A stretch of 64,000 nt of DNA from Bugula neritina (taxonomy: Eukaryota; Bryozoa; Gymnolaemata; Cheilostomatida; Bugulidae). The DNA lies in assembly GCA_964035545.1 (NCBI GenBank), contig OZ037765.1, forward strand, positions 16,238,698 to 16,302,697, given 5' to 3'. The notes beneath the pieces were generated by a model. That model ran no database searches. It had not been told where the DNA came from and saw only the letters and a list, made by a program, of their open reading frames with translations. This document shows positions 41,601 to 60,951 of the stretch, in pieces (within the stretch, counting starts at the first letter, position 1; each line of letters starts with the position of its first letter). The translations under genes were made by a program, and so were the position numbers.

Positions 41601-44280
41601 TACTGTTACTTTAACACCATTTAGGTAACAGTTCAGCCTTTAATGCAATCCTTTCTTCATTACTTTGTTTTTGCTTACATATGTCCCATATTTCTAATTG
41701 CTTTTTACATAAAGTTGCTGATAGTTGCTATCACTATGTTGTTAATTTTCAACAAATTTCTCAAAGTACTGCATATAAAAAAGGTATAAAGCCAAGAATA
41801 TTAAAGTTAATACAAATTTCATATTGAAATTTGTAGCTCCGTTACAAAAAGAATTTTCGCAAACTGTGACTAGATTTACACAGTCAGACTGAGTTACAGC
41901 AGATTAAGCAGCATTACTTGCAGTTACAAAAACAATAAATAATAAAATAAACTTAAATAAAAAACTAGGGCAAAAGTAAAACTTACTTTTTGAAACCCTG
42001 AAACAAGCTTTAATTTAACTTATCAACAGCACAAAAAAGCTCTTTAATTGTAACAAAACTTAGCCTACAAATATCAATTCTCTAAGGCGAGGTTCCTGGC
42101 AAAAGAACTAATATGAACAAGAAGCTATGTTTGTTGCACTATAAACTATGGTTTTTGCATTTGCAGCCAGTAAGAAAAATAGAAAGAATACAAAAGATAA
42201 GATTCTACAACAGCAATGCACTTTCTGAACAGTCGGAGTTATGTCTCTCTCGCACAATACTATCACTCAAGAGAAATTCGATACAAATAGAAAATCCACC
42301 TCTTTCCCATTGAGGATTAATTTTATCAACTGAAAGAGAGGCTGTGTTAACTGCAACCTGTGCACCGTATAGGACTTTATTTTCTCTCAATGTGTAGATG
42401 AGCTGAAGCATTAAAACAATATATGAAACTAATGCAGGAAAGAATCATTTTAAACTTCTGCTGAATCAATTTGAAAGAATATTTATGTCTAAATTATACA
42501 TCAAGTAATAGAACCATTATTTTAATTTAATTATGTTAAAAGATAATGAATCAACTTTGTCACGGTTACATTTTACTGTTTAGCATAAAAACAAGTTGGT
42601 ATTGCTCACCAATTTCATCGATGAAAATGATTGTGGGCTCTAGTTTAGCAGCCTGTAATGAGAAAAAAATGAATTACACACATATTTTACAACAGTAAAA
42701 TGTTAGATAATGCCCCATGATTTTGTAAAAAATATGCATCTGACTATTACAAATTTTTTATAGATGTTTTGAAAGGCTTTTGTGAGTTTATAGTTTATCC
42801 AACTTTTTCCTACCAGAGAAAATATAGCTTCAGCTCTTTTCTGCGATTCCCCATACCATTTATCAAATAAAGCTGAAGCTTGAAGGTTAATAAACCTAGC
42901 ACCAGAAGCTTTAGCTGTGGCCTTAGCCAACATGGTTTTTCCACAGCCAGGTGGTCCGTATAATAAAACACCTAAAAAAAGAAATCTGCAGATACCCATA
43001 CGTGTTAATAAAAGTATTGTTACAACCAGCAAGTTCAACAACCTATTGTAAAATATACCCATTTAGAACAATTATTATTTCCACTTGTATAGCCATACCT
43101 AATGCCAGAAGAAATTATATATAATGACATACTTTGATGATGCAGATTTCGTGTATGAAATCCAAAATGAATTTTATTCATGTTAGAAGTCAACGATACT
43201 TCAAAATATTTCTTTGTTTTCGAAAATAACCACTTGACAAATATTTAGATATGAACTTTCTAGTGAAAATTCGACATTTTTAGAGCTTATGAAAAAAAAC
43301 TTTCATTAACAACAATGATGTTTCATACCTTTAGGAGGTTGCAGCAGTTCTGAAGAACTGAAAAGATCGGGTCTTGTAAATGGCAGTATGATTACTTCAT
43401 TGATCTCTTCAATGATGTGTTCTAGACCACCTATGTCTTTCCACTCAATCACCATAGAATTTGTATCCACTAGATTGGACGCAATACATAATTCATATTC
43501 TGACAATGGTTCCTCTAAACATATGCCTAACCTTTCTATCATCTTTTGTGCCTGGAAATAGAGCAAAAAATTTCCAGTTATACTCAGGTGTAGCAATTTT
43601 TGCAATTTTGAAATTGAAAACTACCTGCATGAGTCATTACTAAAATAAACTGGATTTTATAAATTACTGGATGCACCAAATAACATAAAGCATATTAAAA
43701 ATATTTATTCAGACCAACTGATTGCAAATAAATCATGCAAAGCTTTTAAAATTATGTTAAAAATGTTATAAAATTTGTATTGGGTTCCAAAAGAAGAATT
43801 TCAACCACTTATTGCGTAGTCACATTACAAGTGGCGCTTTCCATACTTTTATTACGACAACAAGACAAAATAATTAGAACTAGTTCCAAATTCATGAAAA
43901 TATAGTATATGAGGTAATTTCATACACACATTGATTTCAAATGACCGAGAAAAAGTCCTGCGGTAATCAGATACTGATTTCTTGCAAAATTACGGTAAAC
44001 ATTGTGACAGGAATGTTTCTATTTGTATAGTAGCAAGCACATATTCATTCCTTTTGAGTTTATTGCTTGGATGTGTACTCTAGGAAAAAAAAGTTCAAAA
44101 TGAAAAAAATGCTACACTCACTATGGCTTCTGACTTTTTCTTTTCTGAATCAGTTGGATCTAATCTTTTTAGGAGTGTGTTGAAAATATAATAAGCTGGT
44201 ACCAGAGAGATACCAAAGCCAACCAGTGTGACAATAATTTCTCCTTTTGTTTTAGCTGGAACACTGAAGGAGTTTCCCAT
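32691..44280 (-). CDS. ATAD1: ATAD1/Msp1 mitochondrial and peroxisomal AAA ATPase
   Basis: Exons from the 5' end: 44280-44122, 43551-43329, 42971-42814, 42652-42610, 41446-41250, 37988-37801, 32829-32691; 368 residues (human 361). Msp1/ATAD1 is an outer-membrane AAA translocase that extracts mislocalised tail-anchored proteins; in neurons it also disassembles AMPA-receptor complexes. Visible: N-terminal membrane helix (about 15-33); Walker A GPPGCGKT (133-140); Walker B IIFIDEID (188-195), with the catalytic Glu at 193 as in human; '[19 protein letters not shown]' pore-loop region; '[19 protein letters not shown]' sensor/Arg-finger region; '[15 protein letters not shown]' and the C-terminal helix. 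All phases match. Intron 5 contains a large inverted repeat, and the last intron (32830-37800) contains two nested genes in a TIR-bounded cassette. PTEN lies next door in divergent orientation. Confidence 0.96.
33414..35134 (+). CDS. Free-standing P2X7 'ballast' (P2RX7 C-terminal) domain protein
   Basis: Exons 33414-33608, 34610-34817 and 34911-35134 give 208 residues. The N-terminus is acidic (about 1-65) and includes 'YQFEPF', a short motif common in invertebrate proteins with this domain. The rest matches the zinc-binding intracellular domain of vertebrate P2X7: W74-C75-x-C77-x2-C80, C91-C92, 'CITQHPGVQ' (107-115), '[10 protein letters not shown]', '[17 protein letters not shown]'. No P2X channel part (no membrane segment) is present. 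In vertebrate P2X7 this domain binds zinc and guanine nucleotides; its job as a separate protein is unknown. The gene lies within the last intron of ATAD1 on the opposite strand, inside the TIR cassette, and converges on the THAP gene. A polyA signal follows at 35209. Domain identity is by eye from its cysteine pattern and PLPAC block. Confidence 0.8.
33660..33725. repeat. Low-complexity TAATAC/TAGTAA tract in the ballast gene intron
   Basis: Units of ACTAATA and GTAATAC repeat just after exon 1 of the ballast-domain gene. Same sequence type as in the ATAD1-PTEN spacer. Confidence 0.55.
35209..35214 (+). terminator. PolyA signal of the ballast-domain gene
   Basis: AATAAA 75 bases past the TGA... 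stop region of the ballast gene (stop ends 35134), within the gap between the two convergent nested genes. Confidence 0.5.
35522..36766 (-). CDS. THAP-domain DNA-binding protein
   Basis: Exons from the 5' end: 36766-36507, 36013-35855, 35723-35522; 206 residues from the first Met (Met5 is an alternative start). THAP domains are C2CH zinc fingers that bind DNA and are shared by cellular regulators and P-element-type or Kolobok transposon proteins. Visible: C18-x4-C23, 'FKWPAD' (33-38), the invariant Trp (W45), C65-x2-H68 ('LCFQHF') and the closing AVPT box (94-97). The first cysteine pair lies further from the N-terminus than usual. The remaining 110 residues are basic (many Lys, Arg, Gln) with no catalytic domain, so this is not a full transposase. 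A minus-strand AATAAA at 35403-35408 may end the transcript. It converges on the ballast gene between the cassette's inverted repeats. Confidence 0.85.
36866..36883. repeat. 18-bp perfect palindrome
   Basis: ACTACTACTAGTAGTAGT is a perfect 18-base palindrome, followed at once by ACTACTA. It lies about 100 bp upstream of the THAP start codon, so it may be in that gene's promoter. It may equally be part of the TAGTA low-complexity tracts common in this window. Confidence 0.6.
38781..41226. repeat. ~600-bp inverted repeat with 1.25-kb spacer (fold-back element)
   Basis: Left arm 38781-39382 and right arm 40631-41226 are inverted copies that look more than 90% identical; mirrored open frames in both arms translate to nearly the same peptide, with CPQRACEKP in each. 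The spacer (39383-40630) is AT-rich with no gene. The right arm stops 24 bases from the donor side of ATAD1 exon 5 (41250-41446). No coding likeness to a transposase and no target duplication are visible. It may be a fold-back transposon or an inverted duplication. It is transcribed within ATAD1 pre-mRNA and could form a long hairpin. Confidence 0.85.
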
Positions 44281-44819
44281 GCTGATGGTAAATTATCTAC
44301 TGTATAAGAAACAATGTATTAGCCTGCATTGGTCTTCACTTCGGACTTGTGAGATTGAGTGTCATTAAGAAAAGATTAATAAAGCCATCTACAGTAGATA
44401 GCATTAGCCTTACTGCAACTGCAAAAACTCTACCTATGACCATGGGCGCCTTCCTGAAGGAAGGAATAGTAAAAACAAATTATTATTTAATCTTCAAGAT
44501 ATTTCTTTTCAATCTCAAATTAATCTAAATTATGAGAGAAGTTTGAAGAAATAACAATGTGCTGGTATTAGGCACCAAGTCTGTCACAACTAGTGTGATC
44601 TACAATTGCATAACTGTTGCCTGCAACAATCTAAACTTTATAAATTATAAAAGTTGATATATTATTATAATAAATCATGTCCTTAGTGTTATAAAAGAAC
44701 AAGGTTAAATTAGAAATAATTGAACCAGCAAGAATATCATTGCTATCAATGCAATTACAATACTTCCAAAGGAAGACACAACACAATTATGCAAGATTAA
44801 TGGTGATTGATGCAAACTA

Positions 44820-47172
44820 AGGGCGCTTTCGGATTCCCTACGCGTAGGGGTAACTGTAGGCCCTACGCGATGCCCATTCGGCAACCATCACGCGTAGGGC
44901 GCAATTATTCGAGCAATTACAGTAATTTTATTCTGACATTGCGTCATTTTTGTAAACGAGTGTAAGCGATAGAATAGGTAGTTACCCCTACGCGTACCGG
45001 GGTACTCGTGGTTACCGAACACGCGTCGATCAAATTATTAGCCTTAGTAACTAATAGCACACACTAAGATTTTAAAGCTACTTTAGCGAAACCATTCGCA
45101 GAAAGAATGTTTGTATAACTACCGTTTTCTCCAATGTACTTTTCTTTTATTACACTAGCAGCTAAACTTTGGTATATAATCTAGTTATCAAGCTGAATAA
45201 TATTAATCACTACTTGAAGTTATCGTTACTTTACACCAACAGAACAAAATATTTATTTCATCATTCATTCAATGTTTCAATTACATTGTTTATATTTTTC
45301 TACAACTTGAAATTATTATATATGATATTTTAGCCTGGTTAGTAGCTGAATGCCTTGCTATCGTGTACATACTCTAATACAAAGAGAAGACAACTTTACA
45401 TTTAAGTGTTGCAACTCGCCAAAATTCAAATGAAATGCTTTTTGCATTTATGCATGTGAAGCCTAGAATGCTACTAAACCAATAGAAATAGGTCATTCTA
45501 TCACTTGATAATAACAATAAAAATACAATGGTGACAACAGCGTATTGTAACTACACAATTGAAGTTATATGGCAATATATGAGATGTTTGGATTAGCCTA
45601 AATAATACTAATGGCCTAAATTAGAGAAAAATAGCTAGTATATACATAGTACTAGAGCAGTGAGTGAAGATTTATAACTCAAAAGAACAAATAGTACATT
45701 ACAAAATCCACAAGGCATTATCAAAATACCTGAATGATTATAACGATGGTAAACAACATTGTATATGTTCTATTATAGCAACACAATATGAATGGAACAG
45801 AAATGTAATTTTACAGCAAAAGTTATAGTGATTGACTAAAAAACATTGATAAAGAAATTTTGGCAAATCTGCAGAATGTCAGGACAGCCACATCTACTAG
45901 CACTCCTCAGTAGCACCTGTCAAGTCATTGGCAAATCTGCTTCTCCATCCCATCGACTCAGACTAAAAGTAAAACAAGAAGTTATACACTAAAACTAAAA
46001 AGTAAAGTACAGTAATTTAGAATATCAATCATACAATTGCAGGATTAAAACTATCAACTATTATATTATTTGCATTTAATAAAACTTTAATATTTCATGA
46101 AATTCAATGCTATCAAATTCAATAATATTATTTATATTAATATTATTTTTTAATTTATGAACATAACTATTTATAGTTGTTAAGTATAATTAAATATCAT
46201 ACTAATACTAATAGTAATACTAACAGTAACTGCAATAATATATTTATTTTATAATCGTTCATAATTCATAGTGATGCTGATAGTCATACTCATAATCATC
46301 ATCATGTCTCATAGTGATAGTCATACTGATACTCATAATCATAGTAATACTGATATAATTTAGTGATAGGTGACAATCATGATGATAATCAATAAGTATA
46401 ACGATAACGATGATAATAATAATTATAATTATTAGTAATATTATAATGCAAATAATCATAATGTTAAACTTAATCATAATGACAATGTTATGTTTATAAT
46501 ATTACAAATACTAATAGTAATAGTGAAATACAATAGCAATTACTATAACTATTAGTATTAGTATTACTATTGCCGTATTGGTATTACTATTAGTATTACT
46601 ATTAGTATTAGTCACTATTACTATTAGTATTAGACTTAGTATTAGACTTAGTATAAGTATTACTATTACTATTAGTATTAGTATTACTATTAGTATTAGT
46701 ATTAGATTTAGTATTACTATTACTTCTTTTAATTTTATAATTATTCTAAATATCATAATGAAATAAAAATTCAAAGTGATATCCTACAATTATACTTTCA
46801 ATTAGACTATGCATCATTTCAAGACCAATATTGAACAATTTTTGAAGTTACCTGCTAAAGCTTGGAGTTCAAGTAACAAACTCGCAGGCCACAGCAATAA
46901 TAATAATTAATACTATTAAAATTAGTAGTTCCCGCCCAGCGCGTGCTATGAAAATAAATGTCAATACTTGTGCAGTCAGTAAGGTCGAAGGTCATATTAA
47001 ATACTTGTTGCCCTACTCGATGAGTGCTACGTGCACCCCTACGCGATGCATTCGGTAGCCAACGCGTACCCCATCAAAAAAGAAGCTCATCGAGGGGTAC
47101 TCGACGGAGAGAAAGTGAGCAAATTCATCGATGAGCCCAGTAGGCTACGCGTAGGGAATCCGAAAGCGCCCT
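44820..47172. mobile_element. 2.35-kb TIR element with ACGCGT-rich ends
   Basis: The first 28 bases at the left (44820-44847, starting AGGGCGCTTTCGGATTCC) recur inverted at the right (47145-47172). TA flanks both ends (44818-44819, 47173-47174), fitting a TA target duplication. Subterminal zones (to about 45025, and from about 46975) carry many copies of CTACGCGTAGGG and of CCCTACGCGATG with CATTCGG, some in direct orientation, plus CTCATCGA and GGGGTACTCG. The interior is AT-rich with a hexamer tract and no transposase: non-autonomous. Confidence 0.8.
46195..46745. repeat. Low-complexity TAGTAT/TACTAA tract
   Basis: About 550 bases of alternating ACTAATAGTAATAC-type and AGTGATACTCAT-type units of period about 6. 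Both strands give long low-complexity open frames (Leu/Ile/Val or Ser/Ile/Thr runs), which are artefacts of the period. Confidence 0.85.
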
Positions 47173-48879
47173 TAAAGTAACACACTACTGATACCGACCA
47201 ACAGTTTAAACAAATGTCCAAAATCAAATGCTAACATATATAAATATTTACACCAGTCATACTTGGCAGGTTCACCTATTTTTAGGAACTTGTTTTTGAA
47301 CTTGAATTGATGATTTAAAAACCTTAATTGACCTACAGCTGATAATGTCAAATTTTTTTACTGTACAGTATTGGGCCTAATATCCTTAGCTATAGCATAT
47401 AACACAGCTCTCAAGGCAAAATAATTTCTATTGAAACGATGTAAATTTTTCCAGTCGTCTAGCTGTCTCTGTAATTATTAAATAGCATGACTAAAATCAT
47501 TCAAAATAAACTTATTGTAAATATTGAAGGCGGCTCAAAAACACACTACATAAATTTGTTTCAGCTGTATTATAACTCCAACCAATCACGTTCATTTTCA
47601 AGTCCATCAGAATAAATCATAAAATGAGTCAAGCCTTTTATATCTATTTTTTCAACAAAATTATGCCGATTTGAGCAAGGAGTTCATGGTCATCCACTAC
47701 AATGTTATACTTCTGTAGTTTGCTGCTAACTCCCTTATACTCACACAGTACATAACAAACAAAAAGAATTAATACAAAAGAAGTTTAACTACATTATCTG
47801 TGTTAAATTTAGTAAAACTTAAAATTCATAAGCCTATTTACTTTATTACCATCGATTTACAAAAACCAGTAAATCTAAATAGACAAAGTCTATAGTTTGT
47901 TCTGATGTTTTAAAGTCTGCCAAATTCACTGCCTGGTGATGGGCTAATCCCAACATCCTTGGGTTTGTAAATGAGACATTTTCCACCAAACACAAAATAT
48001 TAATCAATCTGTCATCAGCATTTAATTGCATTCAGTAGCTGTTGCCTGCTTTAGTAGTTTACTTTACAAGTCCCACCAATCTTTGTATAATACTTATCAG
48101 AGAAGTTTTGAATAAAATATGGTATCTAGAGCTGCAGGCTTCCATCAGTTAGTTCGACACCAAGCTGCGGCTGTTGAAAGTGAATCTGCAAAACCCAAAC
48201 TTGTGTGTATCTCTGGTTTAGCCTTCCTTCACCAACTCTTTCTAGCATCTTCACTAGGTAGTTTTGCTTCTCTTGATATAAGATGATGCCTTAGTTTAAT
48301 TTTCTATTTCACACAATTAGATGCAATATCTTTCCAGCATACTGTGTCTGTGTTGGTAGCCTTCATATACCCTTCTTGCAGGTATTTTTGAAGCAAACTT
48401 GACGTCATCCAAAACTTAGACTAGCCAATTCAACATACCCAATGAATTCAAGAAATTTCCATACTGGGTACAAGAACAAATCAGTACTCTTTGAGCTCTT
48501 AAAATAACATTTTGTGTAGTAAAAACTGTTCAGGCTTCTTTTCTAGCCTCTCATATTTAATCTAAGATTTGCAGCCATACATGTATAAAGGTGCTGACAA
48601 TGCGCCCAATTTACGCTGTTATTTTTGTAATGCTTGCTATGATCTAGTTGAAAAATAAAACGACAAGAATATTGTCAATGGTTCCGGATCTACTAGAAAC
48701 TTTACAAGGTGGCCATAATGAAAAAAAAAGGCAGCAAGCAATGCTGATGTGAAGAAACTGTGATGCTCATACTCAGTGAATGTGAAAAGTAGGAACAAAG
48801 ATAACATAAGAAGATACATGATCATGCGATTTCAATAATTTATTGAAAGTTGTGTAGAATTCATGGGCTTCAGAGGAGC

Positions 48880-49190
48880 AAGAATTAGTTTGACCATCAA
48901 GCAGTCAAACATGGAAATTGACATCATAAAGATGGTTTGAGATTTCAACATAAACAACGACAAAGTCATCTAAATTAGGAAGCCTGAAACTGTGATAGTT
49001 GACAAGCGTTATGCAGAAAAAATGGTTACTGATATTACTGAGCCTGATGACTACCAAGTGAAATAGAAAGGAACATATAATAAAGAGAAGTATCAAGATC
49101 TGGCACCTGCCTTTCCACAACATTAACAACAATCCAAGACATTGTGATTAAAACTCTTGGAGCTACATACAAGATTGTTAATTAGATAGT
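48880..49190 (+). mobile_element. LINE 3' end remnant
   Basis: Plus-strand frames with stops give 'DFNINNDKVI', 'RKPETVIVDKR', 'DITEPDDYQVK', 'EKYQDLAPAF' and 'IVIKTLGATYK' in that order. This is the C-terminal signature of a common non-LTR retrotransposon protein family in animals (WDFNIxTDKxIEHRKPDIVVVDK, DIxVPxD, EKIEKYQDLAREL, VIGALG). Several stops show it is dead. Upstream sequence from about 48050 may belong to it but is unreadable. Confidence 0.65.
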
Positions 49191-49839
49191 ACTACATGAA
49201 GTAGCTGAGAACAAATATACACCGATTCAACAGACTGCTTCACTGGAACCAGCTCAAATCTTAAGAATAGTCTTAACTAACTCAGCTTAGTGGAACTAAA
49301 TCGATAGTAGATTACACCAACAAAATAAATAGCTGTGATAACTGATACAACTAATAATAATGATAGTACTTAGCCTGCATCAATGAACCTATAATGATAT
49401 CCACTTTAAGTATAAGCCCATCACATATTAACGTTAGTATTGCCAAAACTATCACTTTGAGTACCAGTATTGCAAAAATGCAAATAACATCAATGTCAAT
49501 AAGCATAACATAAACTGTGAAAACAATTATGAAAAACTGATAACTATTATTATAGCAGTTATAGTTACTATGAGTAGTATTAATAGTAATAATTTCTAAC
49601 TCTAAGGTTAATTTTAACTGACAATGGTAAAGTTCTGTAAGTATTGATATTATAATTATAAACCATTAACCGTGATTAAATATTAAAAAGCTTACATGAT
49701 TGCCACATGCAACAACTTGTGAATTACAAAGTCAAACGTTTTCTCTTACTCTAAAACTCTTAGTCTTAGCCTTATGGCTTAGTCCTACAGTTTTGAGTTA
49801 CACTTCTGTTAGTGCTACTCACACTGTTAGCGCTACACT

Positions 49840-49960
49840 AACACTTACAGTTAGTATTACTATTACTGTTACTTTTAGTCTTAGTACTTACGGTTAGTAA
49901 TGCTAATATTTCTACTGATATTAACAGTAAATGTAATAGTAACTGAAAGTGAAAGGCTAA
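49840..49960. repeat. Low-complexity TTAGTATTACTA tract
   Basis: Degenerate period-6 repeat of TTAGT/TTACT units (49840-49895), then AGTAAATG/AGTAACTG units. Same sequence type as the tract at 46195-46745. Confidence 0.6.
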
Positions 49961-50584
49961 GAATAAGAGTTAAGTTTCAGTTTGTTCTGTGTTAATTGTT
50001 GCTGCATGCAATTGCAACAAGTGAACTACCTATCACTTCGTTTATAATTAACAATATTTGAGTTTAGTGAGTTTAAACCCAGTTGAACTCGGTCACATAA
50101 ATGCTAAAGCTGCAGGCGGACGGATCTTGATGTAAAGCTAATGCAATGCTCATGAATGCTCATATTCATATTGATATTCCAATTCATTGGGAAATTTTTT
50201 TGAAACACGAAGTAGTTTCGCTTTATACTTTAATGGTTAGTATGGCAAAACTCGCTGGAGGGCAAGATTTTCGAAACGCCAAAATACAAACGCAAGCTAG
50301 AAGCCAAAGATCATAGAGTTATTTCTCTTATTGAGAATACAACTCTAAAAACAGCAAGCTTTTTTTTACATCTTTTCATATGTCAAGCTGTAGCATATTC
50401 CTACACATACATCATTACAATGAAAATTAAAAGTTAAATTTATCTAATGTGAAATAAAATTAGCTAAGATTATTAATGATAAAACAATTACAAAGCGAAA
50501 AAATATTTTCCTAAATTTTAGTGTTTCTAAGTTCGCGGATCGTTACAACTCAACCTAGCGGTAATTATTGATACTACCTACTCC

Positions 50585-50695
50585 TATGTAATACTAATAC
50601 TAATACTAATAGTAAGTGCTAGTTGTTGATCAACTTAAAACATATACTAATAGTAATACTTATAGTATTACTATTAGTAATACCAATAGTTATTA
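50585..50695. repeat. Low-complexity ACTAATAGTAAT tract
   Basis: Two bursts (50587-50620 and 50648-50695) of ACTAAT/AGTAAT units. Confidence 0.6.
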
Positions 50696-51469
50696 GTCAT
50701 TGCTTTGTTATTCTCTTGCTATTTCTTCAATGTTATTTTAGATTATTATTATAAATATGCATTTAACGTATCGTATGGTTTCAGTTTGTCACTTGACCTT
50801 GTGCAGTTTGAGTTTGTTCTGTCTGTTAGTATTTAATTTTAAATATTTTTATTTTAAAATTTGCTAAAACTAAAAGTAAATTATTATCATCAAATTTAAC
50901 AATAATTTTATTTTTAGTTTAAATTATGATATTCATATTGATTTTCATTCTGATTTAGATTATCACAATCACATTCAATTTCATTATGATTGTCATTATG
51001 ATTATCATTATGATTTTACTTTTAGCTTTCAGTTTCACACCACTGGGCTGCCTGGGACACGGAATGGGCCAGAGTCAGAGTGAGACTGAATAGACGCAGT
51101 GAGACTGGGTGTCAAGGTGGATGTGACAAATTTTGAGACTCATATCAACACCATATTTTAATGATACTCATACTATTACTAGTTAAAATGAAGCGTGAAA
51201 GGCAGTCCAAATCATACTCATACTTATAGTGATACTGATAGTGATAGCAATAGACCATAGTGATAGTCAAACTCAATGTCATAGTTATAGTAAAAGTGTG
51301 AGAATGTTTAATCCAATCATAATTATTGAATTTTATCCTCATTCAATTTCATCATGATGATTTTATTAATTATAATCAGGGATTAAATCACGATGACAAA
51401 AAGTAAAACAATCACAATAAAAAAAATTTTAATATTAGTAATAATGCGAAGTCTGAAGGGAGGGTCTCA

Positions 51470-52170
51470 AATTAAGTGGAAAAATAACTGAACATCTGGT
51501 ACCAGTGAGTAACAGAGTGATGTTGAAAATAGTAAAATATGATAGTGAAGAATATGCTGAGCTCCCACAGACAAAATTGTTCAATTATCTTGGAACTACG
51601 ATTCACCAAGATGGGAGATGCAAAGCAGAGGTGGAGAGAAAAATAGAAAAAGCATGGGACAAGTGAAGAGGACTAACTGGCGTGTTGTGTGACAGGAAAG
51701 TTCTAACAAGACTGAAGATGTTAATGTGTGCATTCGACTGGCATTGCTGTATGGCAATGAGATATGGCCGCTCACACATTACCTAGAAAACCGGATTAGT
51801 TCCATTGAAATGAGAATGTTCATCCATGGCATCAGCCTGGAAGAACAAAAGAAGAATGAGGAGATCAGAGACATTGCAAGAGTAAATCTAGTGACGTTGA
51901 TGAGAAAGAAAAAACTAGAATGGTATGGACATATATGCAGGAAAGATAAAGAGGACATGGAGAGAATTGGCAACATCAGTGTTGAAGGCAAGAGAAGGGA
52001 TAAAGACCAAAACAATGGTGGATGGACACCATCAAATCTGATAAGAAAGCATGGAAATTTAATAGCTAAGACATGAGTGATAGTATCAGATGGAAAAAAT
52101 GCGTTGGCTATGCAGAACTACGTTACCCGCAAGAATGAAAAGCAAGAATGGAAATGGTTCGGGTGAAAAT
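51470..52170 (+). mobile_element. LINE reverse-transcriptase C-terminal remnant
   Basis: Plus-strand frames with shifts and stops give 'YLGTTIHQDGRCKAEVERK', 'KAWDK', 'LTRLKMLM', 'LLYGNEIWPLT', 'RISSIEMRM', 'GISLEEQKKNEEIR' and 'KKLEWYGHICRKD'. This is the end of the reverse transcriptase of a widespread animal non-LTR family (YLG..I..DG...EI..RI..AW.K, LLYG.E.W, ..EMRMLRW, RWYGHV.R). The open stretch 51726-52076 is only part of it. Inactive. Confidence 0.8.
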
Positions 52171-53832
52171 AATAATAAGTACATATTCCTGTGGTTATTG
52201 ACATTGTAGCTAATTTGTGGTAACCAGTACTCAGCAATTTTCAAGCAATAACATTAACATAAAGTTAAAGGTAATGCGAATGTTAAACTTGATAATAATG
52301 ATTTTTGAGTGTTCAAATATACTGGTAATAATATTAAATTTAATTAATAGTTTTAAGCAAAATTATTGTACCTAAAGTTAATAACTAGCAGTATCATACG
52401 GATACACTATGATTTATACTCAAAGTCAAAGTTTAAGTTAATGTTATTAGATATAAGATTAAGTATGGCACTATTTTCGTATGACTGAATTTAACAATTG
52501 GCTACTGATTGTATGACTGTATCAGCACGTGGTTCACTTCATTTGCAGAGAAGTTAAAGCACGATAATTAGAATCAACCATACAAAAATTGAACAGCAAT
52601 ATGAATATGAGTTAACAGTGGAATCAAATTCCCTTATACTTATAGTTATCAAATTTATGCAAATCAAATAGAGGGTGTTACCAAGCACTATCTACAGCCT
52701 AGAATAGTGTAGTGAGTGTCAATAAAAGCAGTATTTATACTATAATATTTGATAGCTTTGCCTTTAGTTTTAGTCATTCAATTTTTTATATACAATCAAT
52801 AAGTAACAAACTTTATAGTAGACTTATCATGTTGGGTATCTTTGTTCATTATTGCTGAAGCTGTATGCCTTTGCTTATGATAGGACTATTTTTATGCTCA
52901 TATTGCTATTGATGTTGCAGTTTACATGCTAAGCCTACATTGGAAGTTTCAATTTCAAACTAAATGCTAATTTAAAAGATCAACATTACAGTCATTTCAG
53001 TGACGAGTGAATTTTTTAGGTTTCACTAGACTATCAGAATCAGTTTAATGCTTTAGATCTTCATCGTGGGGATACTAATAGTCATTTTCACAGTTTAACT
53101 TGAAATAAAATTCTCATTAAAAAAAGACTGAATCGTTACCTGTAGATATTTTACTTTCCCATCGATTTTGTCTTCATAGAACTGAAATATAGATAAAAAA
53201 ATAATTTTCCATTCATTGTCTATTTTTCATGTTTGAAAGTATTCATATTTTTACTGTTGTAATGTTTCCCATGCTTAGTAAGGAATTTATCAGACTATGT
53301 CATTTGAATATACATTAGAATAGCTTTTTATGAAAGCTTCATTTGCTTCAAACATAAAGTTCTATAACTTTGTTTGCAACATTTTAATTATAATCTATTA
53401 AAATTATTAATTTCTTTAGTTTTAGTCATTATAAGCTGCTTTTGAAAATTATATAAATTTCCATTTTATTTTTTTTGTGTATTTACTGAGATTATTCATT
53501 TCTAAAATAATTATTACATTAGCAAAAATGTATCAACATAGAAAATACTTGCTGTGGTCAAGAACACCTACCTGCTTTACAGATTTTGTTGCAAATTTTG
53601 CATACAACCATCATTTCTTCTACCAAAAAAATTCTAAGAACAGATAATGCTTTTTGCTTAAGTTAAAGTTGTTTGCCTGCTGCTGATGAATATTTTCTAT
53701 AATTGCTTCACCATTACAGTAAGTTTTCACGTGTGTGATTTTACAGCGATTAGCCAAAGCAGTCTCATGGTTACAATGTAATTAATCCGGGGTGAATCTT
53801 TTCTGACAATCCAGTCTCTCCTCACACAGATC

Positions 53833-60951
<7,119 letters not shown>

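Larger units (their letters stand above)
44281..53832. other. Repeat-rich spacer between ATAD1 and PTEN
   Basis: The two genes are divergent, so both promoters lie here. Contents: a TIR element (44820-47172), low-complexity tracts (46195-46745, 49840-49960, 50585-50695, 51180-51290) and two LINE remnants (48880-49190, 51470-52170). The rest is AT-rich without coding likeness. A TCTCTCCTCACACAG acceptor-like sequence just before the PTEN ATG suggests a 5' UTR intron. Confidence 0.6.

Noticed and set aside
46511-46774. Open frames of 62-87 codons on both strands
   Set aside because: Pure products of the period-6 low-complexity tract (Ile/Leu/Val and Ser/Thr runs).
53140-53181. Minus-strand exon-like segment (14 codons, good acceptor and donor), with another at 45893-45960 ending in a stop
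   Set aside because: The phases fit each other, but the second lies inside the TIR element, no upstream exon fits in phase (the candidate at 53575-53630 is out of phase), and the product resembles nothing I know. Probably chance.
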